Assembly (NCBI GenBank): GCA_023667165.1
Contig: JAMPAO010000044.1
Span: 1 to 20,051 of the forward strand
DNA: 20,051 nucleotides
Origin: Ruminococcus sp.
GTDB lineage: Bacteria; Bacillota; Clostridia; Oscillospirales; Ruminococcaceae
Reading direction: 5' to 3'
Numbering within the stretch: position 1 is the first letter of the stretch; every line of letters starts with the position of its first letter. Shown here in pieces: positions 1 to 6,289 of this stretch. The notes under the pieces were generated by a model that had not been told where the DNA came from, made no database searches, and saw only the letters and a list, made by a program, of their open reading frames with translations. The position numbers and the translations under genes were made by a program.

Positions 1-97
1 TGCAGAGGGAAAACCGTAGGGGGAAGGGGGAGGGCGGCCCAGCGTCCTTGGGTTTCCCGGAGCGCCTCCCCCTTCCCCCGTAGGTTGTCCCTTTGCA
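1..97. repeat. Long imperfect inverted-repeat element
   Basis: The first 33 bases (1-33) and bases 65-97 are reverse complements except at about six positions. They share TGCA ends, an AGGGA/TCCCT block and a perfect GGGGGAAGGGGGAGG / CCTCCCCCTTCCCCC core. The 31-base centre has a smaller CCCA...TGGG stem. The purine strand has closely spaced G-runs and could fold into a G-rich structure. No coding frame crosses it. It may be a dispersed intergenic repeat or a strong terminator of a gene to the left. The window starts exactly at the arm, so the true left edge is not visible. Bases 98-211 hold nothing I recognise. Confidence 0.75.
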
Positions 98-211
98 TTG
101 GCTAACGTGCAAACTCCATCTTCAAAGCCAAAACAACCTGCCAAAAAACAAACTATAGCATAAGGGGATAAAGTGCAAACATCATCCAAAACAATCAGCC
201 GTGTGTACTTC

Positions 212-240
212 TTGACATATGCCGCGCAAATGTGTATAAT
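212..240 (+). promoter_or_regulatory. Consensus housekeeping promoter for the DUF6472-like/sfsA/rsmA operon
   Basis: TTGACA (212-217) and TATAAT (235-240) are both perfect and separated by exactly 17 bases. Transcription should begin near 247, leaving a leader of about 30 bases. An AAGGAG ribosome site at 263-268 lies 7 bases before the ATG at 276. This is the only good promoter before sfsA and rsmA, so those genes are probably co-transcribed from here. Confidence 0.85.
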
Positions 241-275
241 TATATGTATAAATTGCCGTAAAAAGGAGAGCGAAT

Positions 276-467
276 ATGAATATCAGCCGAGGAACGGACT
301 GCTGCGAACGCTGTGTAAATTACGTTTACGACTGCGATACAGACTCCTGCGTGTGTATGATAAACCTTGACGAGGACGAAATGTACCGTTTTGTCAGCGG
401 TACGGCATACGACTGCCCCTATTTCCGCCTTGACGACGAATACGCTGTAGCGCGCCGCCAAATGTGA
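276..467 (+). CDS. Small cysteine-rich protein, DUF6472-like
   Basis: This is a 63-residue acidic protein with a strong promoter and an AAGGAG ribosome site 7 bases upstream, so the start is well supported. It has seven cysteines: C9, C10, C13, C20, C25, C27 and C47. The middle reads NLDEDEMYRFVSG, followed by CPYFRLDDEY and a basic end. From memory this matches the Clostridia family DUF6472, whose function is unknown. The CxxC-type spacing suggests a small metal-binding (zinc or iron) protein, which is inference. There is no signal peptide or membrane segment, so it should be cytoplasmic. Its stop is only 22 bases before the proposed sfsA start, so the two are likely expressed together. Confidence 0.8.
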   Translation: MNISRGTDCCERCVNYVYDCDTDSCVCMINLDEDEMYRFVSGTAYDCPYFRLDDEYAVARRQM

Positions 468-476
468 CCGATAAAC

Positions 477-483
477 GGGAGGG
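477..483 (+). promoter_or_regulatory. Shine-Dalgarno site that places the sfsA start at AUU
   Basis: GGGAGGG lies just after the stop codon (472-474) that closes the sfsA frame upstream. Seven bases after GGAGG comes ATT at 490. No ATG, GTG or TTG occurs in this frame between 475 and 585. The conserved SfsA N-terminus is encoded in that gap, so the site argues for AUU initiation. Confidence 0.65.
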
Positions 484-489
484 ATAGCC

Positions 490-1167
490 ATTTTTTACGG
501 AAAAACCGTCAGGGGCGCTTTCATTTCCCGACCCAACAGATTTATAGCCGACGTCTGTATAGACGGCAGGAAAGAAACGGTCCACGTGAAAAACACCGGC
601 AGATGCAAAGAGCTGCTGGTTCCGAACGCAACCGTTATACTGGAGGATCACGGGGAAAACGCGCGCCGCAAAACAAGATATGACCTTATCGCCGTCTATA
701 AGGGCGGCACGCTTATAAATATGGACAGTCAGGCGCCCAATAAAGCGGTGGGCGAGTTCCTGCCCCTGCTTTTCGGAGAGAACGCGGTCATTCGTCCGGA
801 AACCCCTTTCGGCGGCTCCAGACTTGATTTTTACGTCAGATCGGGGCAAAGGGAGATATTTGCCGAGGTCAAAGGCGTTACACTGGAAAAGGACGGCGTG
901 TGTATGTTCCCCGACGCCCCCACCGAAAGGGGCGTAAAGCATCTGCATGAGCTTATGAACTGCATTGACCGAGGCTTCGAGGCTTACGCGGTCTTTGTCA
1001 TACAGATGAACAGGGCAAAGTATTTCACCGCAAATTACGGTACTCATCCGCTTTTCGGGGAAACGCTGAAAGCCGCCCGCGAAAAGGGCGTCAGACTGCT
1101 GGCGTACACATGCAAGGTCACGGAGAATTCCATGGAGATCGCCGATCCCCTGGATATCATATTGTAA
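490..1167 (+). CDS. sfsA: SfsA family protein (sugar fermentation stimulation protein homologue), AUU start
   Basis: The frame encodes about 225 residues, close to the usual SfsA length of about 230. The N-terminal OB-fold part contains RPNRFIADV and HVKNTGRCKELL, which match the family's RYKRFLADV and HCPNTGAM segments. The C-terminal part has the nuclease-like core, with SRLDFYV, FAEVKGVTLE and the FPDAPTERGVKHL block. SfsA was named for its effect on maltose use in E. coli; it has a DNA-binding/nuclease-like fold but its biochemical role is unsettled. The first standard start in frame is a GTG at 586, which would delete the conserved N-terminal 32 residues. I therefore place the start at ATT 490, seven bases after GGAGG. 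A base error that changed ATG to ATT is the alternative. Confidence 0.88.
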   Translation: MFYGKTVRGAFISRPNRFIADVCIDGRKETVHVKNTGRCKELLVPNATVILEDHGENARRKTRYDLIAVYKGGTLINMDSQAPNKAVGEFLPLLFGENAVIRPETPFGGSRLDFYVRSGQREIFAEVKGVTLEKDGVCMFPDAPTERGVKHLHELMNCIDRGFEAYAVFVIQMNRAKYFTANYGTHPLFGETLKAAREKGVRLLAYTCKVTENSMEIADPLDIIL

Positions 1168-1184
1168 GGATATATTAGGATAAT

Positions 1185-2051
1185 ATGGAAAATCTCACAA
1201 ATATCAACACCGTAAAGGAGCTGCTTGACCGTCACGGATTTGCGTTTTCCAAGGCTCTCGGGCAGAATTTCATCATAAATCCGTCGGTATGCCCACGGAT
1301 CGCCGAAGCGGGAAACGCCAAAAAAGGCTTCGGTATCATCGAAATAGGCACGGGGATAGGCGTGCTGACCCATGAGCTGGCAAAAAGGGCGGACAGGGTA
1401 GCCGCAGTGGAGATAGACAGCCGCCTTATGCCCATACTGGAGGAAACGCTGGCGGAGCATGACAATGTAAGGATCATCAACGCCGACGTTATGAAAACCG
1501 ATCTGCGGCGCGTTATAACGGATAATTTCGGGGGACTTGAAGCGGCGGTCTGCGCCAATCTGCCCTATTATATAACCTCCCCCGTGATAATGCATCTCCT
1601 TGAAAGCAGACTGCCCGTAAAGACCGTAACGGTAATGGTGCAGAAAGAAGCGGGGCAGCGGCTGTGCGCGGAAATGGGCAGCAGGGAATGCGGAGCGGTC
1701 ACGGCGGCGGTCAATTACTACGCCAAAGCGGAAATGCTGTTCACGGTGAGCAGAGGCAGCTTTATGCCGGCTCCGAACGTGGATTCCTGCGTGATAAGGC
1801 TGGAGATACTGGACGAGCCGCCCATAAAGGTATCGGACGAGAAATTCCTTTTCCGCGTGATAAGGGGAGGCTTTTCCCAGAGAAGAAAAAACCTCGCAAA
1901 TTCCCTGTCGTCCTCGCTGAAAATGCCCAAGGACAGGGCGGTATCGGCGCTGAGAGAGGCGGGGATACCGGAAAATACACGCCCCGAGCAGCTTTCTCTG
2001 GAGCAGTTCGCAGTGGCGGCGGAATGCCTGAAAGGAATGTGCGATGAATAG
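1185..2051 (+). CDS. rsmA: 16S rRNA (adenine1518-N6/adenine1519-N6)-dimethyltransferase RsmA/KsgA
   Basis: This 288-residue protein is the normal length for KsgA, which dimethylates two adjacent adenines in the 3' hairpin of 16S rRNA using S-adenosylmethionine during 30S assembly. The N-terminal LGQNFIINP motif is present. The SAM site is IEIGTGIG (residues 53-59), with E76 and D101 as further cofactor contacts. The catalytic NLPYY motif is at 125-129. C-terminal hallmarks are FMPAPNVDS and FSQRRKNLANSL. The start is an ATG with an AGGA site a few bases upstream, 17 bases after sfsA. Its end overlaps the next gene by 8 bases, so translation of the two is probably coupled. Loss of KsgA gives kasugamycin resistance in other bacteria. 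Confidence 0.97.
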   Translation: MENLTNINTVKELLDRHGFAFSKALGQNFIINPSVCPRIAEAGNAKKGFGIIEIGTGIGVLTHELAKRADRVAAVEIDSRLMPILEETLAEHDNVRIINADVMKTDLRRVITDNFGGLEAAVCANLPYYITSPVIMHLLESRLPVKTVTVMVQKEAGQRLCAEMGSRECGAVTAAVNYYAKAEMLFTVSRGSFMPAPNVDSCVIRLEILDEPPIKVSDEKFLFRVIRGGFSQRRKNLANSLSSSLKMPKDRAVSALREAGIPENTRPEQLSLEQFAVAAECLKGMCDE

Positions 2052-2895
2052 GATAAACGTGTTTTACGAGCATATCGAGGAGGCGTGCGCGCAGCGGGGC
2101 GGCACGGCGGAGGATATGCTTGCAAAGGCAAAGAGCATGGGCATTGACGGACTGGAGTTCGATCTGTGGCGGCTGAACGAAAGAGATCGGGTAAAGGATA
2201 TGCTTGAACGCTGCGGAATGAAAACGTCCTCGGTTTACAATATGTACGACTTTGTAAACGAGGACGGAAACCTGTGCGAAAAGAAGTACCGCTCTCATCT
2301 TGAAACGGCGGCGTTTTTCGGCGCGGACAGGGTTCTGTGCATTCCCGGCTTTATCGGAGAGGGCGACAGCCGCGAAAGAGCCTTATACCGCATAACGGAG
2401 CAGCTAAACCGTATGTGCGCTGCGGCGCGGGAATACGGGATCACGGTGACGGTCGAGGATTACGACGATATGCGTTCGCCTTGCTCGACGGCGGAAGGTC
2501 TGGAATATCTTGTAAAAAATGTGGACGGACTTAAGATAACTTTTGACACCGGCAACTTCATATACAGCCTTGAAAGCGCGGAAGAGGCATACCGCAGGCT
2601 CGGAGGAAGCGTCGCTCATGTTCATCTGAAGGACCGTTCATGGTCGGACATCTCGGAAAACGGCGATAAATCGGGAAGCAAAGCCTGCATTGACGGCAGG
2701 CTGATGTTCCCCTGCCCCGTGGGAAGCGGCTTTATCGGCGTGGAAAAGCTCATTTTCAAGCTGCTTGACGGCGGCTACGGCGGGTCATTTTCAATAGAGC
2801 ATTTCGGTGCGCCCGATCAGCTTGGATTTATGGAAAGGTCGGCGGAGGTCGTCAATAATGTGATCCAAAGGTTTACAACAAATGGGCGAAATTAG
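2044..2895 (+). CDS. Sugar phosphate isomerase/epimerase-like TIM-barrel protein
   Basis: The 283-residue protein has the xylose-isomerase-like TIM-barrel (AP-endonuclease 2 fold) pattern. IDGLEFDLW (34-42) is an early strand. Likely metal ligands are E138 (TVEDYDD), D168 (FDTGN), H192/H194 (AHVHLKD) and E252 (SIEHFG). These four sites are the usual divalent-metal centre of hydroxypyruvate isomerase, tagatose epimerase and IolE/IolI-type enzymes. The substrate cannot be read from the sequence. It starts inside the last codons of rsmA (8-base overlap) and is the last gene of the operon. There is no signal peptide. It could act on a keto-sugar or inositol-related intermediate. Confidence 0.85.
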   Translation: MNRINVFYEHIEEACAQRGGTAEDMLAKAKSMGIDGLEFDLWRLNERDRVKDMLERCGMKTSSVYNMYDFVNEDGNLCEKKYRSHLETAAFFGADRVLCIPGFIGEGDSRERALYRITEQLNRMCAAAREYGITVTVEDYDDMRSPCSTAEGLEYLVKNVDGLKITFDTGNFIYSLESAEEAYRRLGGSVAHVHLKDRSWSDISENGDKSGSKACIDGRLMFPCPVGSGFIGVEKLIFKLLDGGYGGSFSIEHFGAPDQLGFMERSAEVVNNVIQRFTTNGRN

Positions 2896-2962
2896 GCTGT
2901 TGTATACCGTTTTATCTGTTTGTTCTCGATTTGTTAACTGTTTATCCACTACGTTTTTAGCA

Positions 2963-3037
2963 AAAAACGGCGGTTTTTTTCAAAAAATGAAAAAAATTTC
3001 ATCGGCGCGGGAAAGAAAGGGCAAAAACGCCGTTTTT
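2963..3037 (+). terminator. Terminator-like hairpins after the sfsA-rsmA operon
   Basis: AAAAACGGCG at 2963-2972 pairs perfectly with CGCCGTTTTT at 3028-3037. Two local alternatives also exist: AAAAAAC/GTTTTTTT around a GGCG loop near 2962-2977, and CAAAAAC/GTTTTTG near 3022-3038. T-runs follow several of them. The stems are A/T-rich, so termination strength is uncertain, but no gene is visible here and an operon end is expected. From 3039 to 3176 I see no convincing gene; a short open frame at 3036-3254 has no ribosome site and no family resemblance. Confidence 0.45.
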
Positions 3038-3176
3038 GGTTGACGATCGACCGAAAGCGCCCGTGCGGCGAAATTTATATCTTTACATATTTGGAAAATA
3101 TCAGCAGCAAGCCCGGCGGCGTTTTATCCGTACACGCAGCGTGATACCGCTTTTTCCGTACCTTGAAAACCTAATA

Positions 3177-3351
3177 CACGGAAATCAATTTTTCGAAATA
3201 AAACTTCTTAAAACAGAAAATTTAAGATGTTATTCGCAAAAGTCAGAGCATTAAGTTAAAAGTATTTTTACATAATGCGAAATATCAAATCTGTCATACC
3301 TCTTCTTGCCTCTTGCTTCTGAAATCAATTTCTTAAAAATTGATTTCCGTG
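3177..3351. repeat. 175-bp element with perfect 17-bp inverted terminal repeats (MITE-like)
   Basis: CACGGAAATCAATTTTT at 3177-3193 is the exact reverse complement of 3335-3351. A third partial copy (GAAATCAATT) at 3321-3330 forms an 11-bp hairpin with 3337-3347. The interior is A/T-rich, encodes nothing convincing and has a small CTTAAA/TTTAAG stem at 3207-3226. Size and termini resemble a miniature inverted-repeat element. I see no clear target-site duplication, so mobility is not shown. Confidence 0.5.
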
Positions 3352-3369
3352 GATAACAGACTGCACACC

Positions 3370-3398
3370 TTGACAAAATCCAATTTACCCGCTATAAT
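3370..3398 (+). promoter_or_regulatory. Consensus housekeeping promoter upstream of the TolC-like fragment
   Basis: TTGACA (3370-3375) and TATAAT (3393-3398) are both perfect with a 17-base spacer. Transcription should start near 3405 and run into the TolC-like fragment and then the two lipoprotein genes, because no terminator is apparent in between. Confidence 0.85.
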
Positions 3399-3414
3399 AT
3401 GGTTATAAACTATA

Positions 3415-3726
3415 TTGAATAAAGGCGGTGAAAATGCAGAGAACAATGCGGTCAGATATGAGAAATCTCTTGAATTATATGTGACAGAAACTTATCTGAA
3501 TGCTAAATCGTTTATGGCACAGCACAGAGCCAAATCTGCGGAAATTATCTCGGCTGAAAAACAGCTTGAAATATATGGTTCACTTCTTGAATTGGGCAGG
3601 ATAACACAGACCGATTATATGGAGGCGCAGAATGAAGTGCTGCGGCTTAGGACGGAGCTTCGGGAAATTGAGGCAAAAATATTAAACTGCTTTTATACTT
3701 TGGACAATGGCATAGAATCAGCATAA
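3415..3726 (+). pseudogene. Truncated TolC-like (outer membrane factor-type) coiled-coil fragment
   Basis: The open frame encodes about 100 residues. Its last 75 or so look like the C-terminal helical hairpin of TolC-family proteins: a long helix, then ELGRITQTDYMEAQNEVLRL, then another helix. A full TolC-like protein is over 400 residues, so this is at most a 3' remnant. The start is unclear. The TTG at 3415 has no ribosome site. The best site (AAAGGCGGTG, 3421-3430) precedes an ATG at 3434 in another frame, which stops at 3484 after 16 codons. This fits a gene that lost its middle and kept its promoter and tail. A short functional coiled-coil protein is possible but less likely. Family assignment is by pattern only. 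Confidence 0.5.
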
Positions 3727-3731
3727 TATAT

Positions 3732-3880
3732 AATAAATTTTAGGAGGATTTTTTATGGTGAGGCAAAAACAGTTTTTAGCTATACTGACGGCGTGTACAA
3801 TGCTGTTCGGGCTGGCAGGGTGTCAGGGGGATACTGTGGCAGAATCGGTTGATACCGAACAGATATCCGAGCAAACAACA
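3732..3880 (+). repeat. Direct repeat, copy 1 (ribosome site and lipoprotein signal region)
   Basis: This block matches 4506-4650. It covers AATAAATTTTAGGAGG, the start codon and the signal peptide of the first lipoprotein. Bases 3766-3811 are identical to 4536-4581 over 46 positions. Similarity decays quickly after the lipobox, while the mature proteins are only distantly alike. Confidence 0.85.
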
Positions 3881-4447
3881 ACCGTTACAGAAAACGACAG
3901 TGACAGCAGTGCAGCAGTATCGTCTGAAGAAATATTTATGCCCGAGGGTTGGAGTAAGCAAGACTTTCAAAACATGATTCAGCTAAATGGGAAAACATTG
4001 ACACTGCCCACAACTCTGAATAAGCTTTCCGAGTATGATGATTTTAAATTCGAGACGGAATTTATTGATGAAAATCATGAATTATATATTGATCAAAACG
4101 TTCTGATAGTATATGCTATAAAAAATGGTATATGTGTGCTTGGAGCCAGCTTTTTATGCGATTCTAATCAAATTGAAAAAGTACTCGATGAGCCTGTTAC
4201 AAAAATTATCTTGCATAAAGTTGATTGCGAACAGGCAGAGGTAGGTGTAAGCATATCGGAAAATATTGATTTTTACAGTACAGGCGAGCAGATCAGATCT
4301 GTTTTTGGTACACCAAATATAGCGGACGATTCAACAGATATGTATTATAAGTTCCATGATGAAGAGAATACATATATTCTTAGATTTGAGATTAATCCAG
4401 AAACCCTTATCATTCCTCATATGACGTTTGAGATTAAATCCTTATGA
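3755..4447 (+). CDS. Uncharacterised lipoprotein
   Basis: This is a 230-residue protein with a classic lipoprotein signal: a positive start, a hydrophobic stretch at about 7-19, and lipobox L20-A21-G22-C23. Cleavage before C23 and lipid attachment would anchor it on the outside of the cell membrane. A Ser/Thr/Glu-rich linker follows to about residue 60, then a globular acidic domain with the segment LNGKTLTLPTTLNKL that is also found in the next gene. AGGAGG at 3742-3747 precedes the ATG by 7 bases. I do not recognise the family. It is probably co-transcribed from the promoter at 3370-3398. The locus is A/T-richer than the flanking operons, which suggests acquisition. Confidence 0.8.
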   Translation: MVRQKQFLAILTACTMLFGLAGCQGDTVAESVDTEQISEQTTTVTENDSDSSAAVSSEEIFMPEGWSKQDFQNMIQLNGKTLTLPTTLNKLSEYDDFKFETEFIDENHELYIDQNVLIVYAIKNGICVLGASFLCDSNQIEKVLDEPVTKIILHKVDCEQAEVGVSISENIDFYSTGEQIRSVFGTPNIADDSTDMYYKFHDEENTYILRFEINPETLIIPHMTFEIKSL

Positions 4448-4505
4448 TGAGCAAAGGAGAATAAAAAATGAGCGATTTTATAAACAATCCTAATACTTAT
4501 TTATC

Positions 4506-4650
4506 AATAAATTTTAGGAGGAGTTTTATGAGGCGAAAACAGTTTTTAGCTATACTGACGGCGTGTACAATGCTGTTCGGGTTTGCAGGGTGTCAGGGAG
4601 ATGATGGAGCAGAATCGGTTGATACTGTACAAGTAACCGAGCAAACAGCA
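4506..4650 (+). repeat. Direct repeat, copy 2 (ribosome site and lipoprotein signal region)
   Basis: This is the second copy of the block at 3732-3880, with AATAAATTTTAGGAGG, the start codon and the signal peptide. Bases 4536-4581 are identical to 3766-3811. A 4-base difference lies between the ribosome site and the start codon. Sharp loss of similarity downstream points to recent duplication or gene conversion of the 5' end only. Confidence 0.85.
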
Positions 4651-5260
4651 ATCGGTGCGGAGAGTACAAGTGAAAATATTACAGCAATGTTGTCTGAAAT
4701 TGAACAGGAAATTGTTCTCCCACCAAACATGACGATGGACGATTTGTTGAATACGGTTCAGATAAATGGGAAAACTCTGACCATGCCCACAACACTAAAT
4801 AATATAATGGCATTGGACAATGGATTTTCTTACAGTTTAAAAAAGCAATATAGAGGAATGTCGGAAGCAAAATGTCGGGATAATTTATAATATTTCATAT
4901 AATGATGTAATTATTACCGATGTGTATATGTTATTAGATGATTATGATCCTGACGATCCCGAAAATTCAAGAATAATTACATTTGCCGATGAAATTAACA
5001 CTCATCGCTGCAATGAAGCAGGGATATCTTTTCAACTTGGAAACATTGATTTTAGCAGTGATAAAGATGATATTATTAAATTTTTGGGGGGAGGCAAAAG
5101 TGAAAAGTTCATCAAGGGTGAAAAAATTCGTTATTCATTTTATGATGAACTCTATAAACTTAATATTACTTTATTTATCAGCAATGAAACAGATACAGTG
5201 TCTGCAATAATCTATAATTTAATAGCAAGGAAAAGTGAGGAAAAAATATGGGCGCATTAG
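4528..5260 (+). pseudogene. Second lipoprotein paralogue, broken by a one-base frameshift
   Basis: The gene starts at ATG 4528, after AGGAGG at 4516-4521. Its signal peptide is nearly identical to that of the preceding lipoprotein (lipobox F19-A20-G21-C22). The first frame ends at 4890 with the out-of-family tail KCRDNL. The next frame is open from before 4862 to 5260 and continues the homology: NVGIIYNISYNDVIITDVYM aligns with NVLIVYAIKNGICVLGASF of the first copy. Removing one base, most simply from the AAAA run at 4869-4872, would join the two parts into a protein of about 243 residues. This is a slippage-type break, either true decay or a sequencing error in a homopolymer. An ATG at 4468 in the same frame lacks the duplicated ribosome site and is not the start. 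Confidence 0.75.
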
Positions 5261-5323
5261 GTGATGTTATGCATGGCATTGGCTGTACAGCGCGGATAAT
5301 ATGAAGAAAAGGAGCGGAAAATC

Positions 5324-5557
5324 ATGAACGCGAACAGCGAATTTATCAAAGATATCTGCCGAAAGGCTGCGGACGGGCAATGCTATCCCGATGTGTTTTA
5401 CGAAAAAATATCGGCTGCCGCCGAGGAGGACGGCACGGACGGGGATCTTGCCTGTCTGCTGGAGGACGTGCTTATGGAGCTGGAAATGGAGCGCGGCGGC
5501 GGAAAAAGACTGGTGAAAGAATCTGCGGAGAGAATATTGAAGGAGCTTGAAGGATGA
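5324..5557 (+). CDS. Small helical protein of unknown function
   Basis: The 77-residue protein is acidic and predicted to be mostly helical, ending in a run of charged heptad-like residues (ESAERILKELEG). It contains two cysteines and no signal peptide or membrane segment. An AAGGAG site at about 5308-5313 lies 10 bases before the ATG. Its stop overlaps the start of the ThuA-like gene in an ATGA arrangement, so the two are translationally coupled. GC content returns here to the level of the housekeeping genes, so the A/T-rich accessory patch ends just upstream. I do not recognise a family. It may be a partner or regulator of the following enzyme, which is inference only. Confidence 0.7.
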   Translation: MNANSEFIKDICRKAADGQCYPDVFYEKISAAAEEDGTDGDLACLLEDVLMELEMERGGGKRLVKESAERILKELEG

Positions 5558-6270
5558 TAAGAGTACTGATATGGAACGAATATATCCATGAAAGAAATCA
5601 GCCGGAGGTCGGCAAGATCTACCCCCAGGGCATACACGGCTGCATCGGCGGGTTTCTTTCGGAAAGAGAGGACATATCCGTTAAATACGCCACTCTTGAC
5701 ATGGATGGGCAGGGACTGAGCGAGGAGCTGCTGGAGGACACCGACGTGCTTATCTGGTGGGGTCACAGGGCGCACGGCGAGGTGACGGACGAAAACGCCG
5801 CCGCCGTATGCCGCCACGTAAACGGCGGAATGGGACTTATCGCTCTGCACTCGGCTCATCACAGCAAGATATTCAAGGCTCTTACCGGCACATCCTGCAA
5901 TCTGAAATGGCGGCACGGCGACAGGGAACGGATCTGGTGCGTTTCCCCCTCTCACCCCATCGCACGGGGCGTAAGGGAGCATTTCGAGCTGCCCCGCGAG
6001 GAGATGTACGGCGAACCGTTCGATATCCCGTCGCCGAAGGACGTGGTCTTTCTCGGCTGGTTCGCGGGAGGAGAGGCGTTCCGCAGCGGAGTTACCTTTG
6101 AAAGAGGACTGGGCAGGATATTCTATTTTCAGCCGGGACACGAGGAATATCCCGTATATCATGACGAAAACATAAGAAAAATAATCACGAACGCCGTTTA
6201 CTGGGCAAACGGCGCGGTAAAGGATCACAGAGGCATTGAATGCGCCGAGGCGGAGCCTCTCGAAAGTTAA
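5554..6270 (+). CDS. ThuA-like domain protein (class I glutamine amidotransferase-like fold)
   Basis: This 238-residue protein matches the ThuA family along its length. Characteristic segments are VLIWNEYIHE (4-12), DVLIWWGHRAHGEV (64-77), GLIALHSAHHSKIFKALTG (94-112), WRHGDRERIW (119-128), HPIARGV (134-140) and GRIFYFQPGHEEYPVYHD (187-204). ThuA was first linked to trehalose use in rhizobia. The fold resembles glutamine amidotransferases, but the usual catalytic triad is not conserved and the reaction is unknown for most members. It overlaps the upstream 77-aa gene by 4 bases and is followed by coaW after 19 bases. There is no export signal. Confidence 0.9.
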   Translation: MIRVLIWNEYIHERNQPEVGKIYPQGIHGCIGGFLSEREDISVKYATLDMDGQGLSEELLEDTDVLIWWGHRAHGEVTDENAAAVCRHVNGGMGLIALHSAHHSKIFKALTGTSCNLKWRHGDRERIWCVSPSHPIARGVREHFELPREEMYGEPFDIPSPKDVVFLGWFAGGEAFRSGVTFERGLGRIFYFQPGHEEYPVYHDENIRKIITNAVYWANGAVKDHRGIECAEAEPLES

Positions 6271-6289
6271 GAAAAAGGACGCAACTGCT

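Noticed and set aside
1..97. Possible CRISPR repeat pair at the left edge
   Set aside because: The repeats are inverted rather than direct, there are only two, and no spacer series or cas gene is present.
394..1047. Long reverse-strand open frame opposite sfsA
   Set aside because: It is the mirror of a real gene in a GC-biased region, has no ribosome site or family motif, and overlaps the convincing SfsA frame completely.
3036..3254. 72-aa forward open frame in the gap after the TIM-barrel gene
   Set aside because: No ribosome site, no recognisable motif, and it runs into the inverted-repeat element; likely chance.
5248..5304. 18-codon open frame with a fair AGTGAGG site after the frameshifted lipoprotein
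   Set aside because: Very short, overlaps the end of the broken gene, and has no family resemblance; could be the stump of a lost gene, but this cannot be supported.
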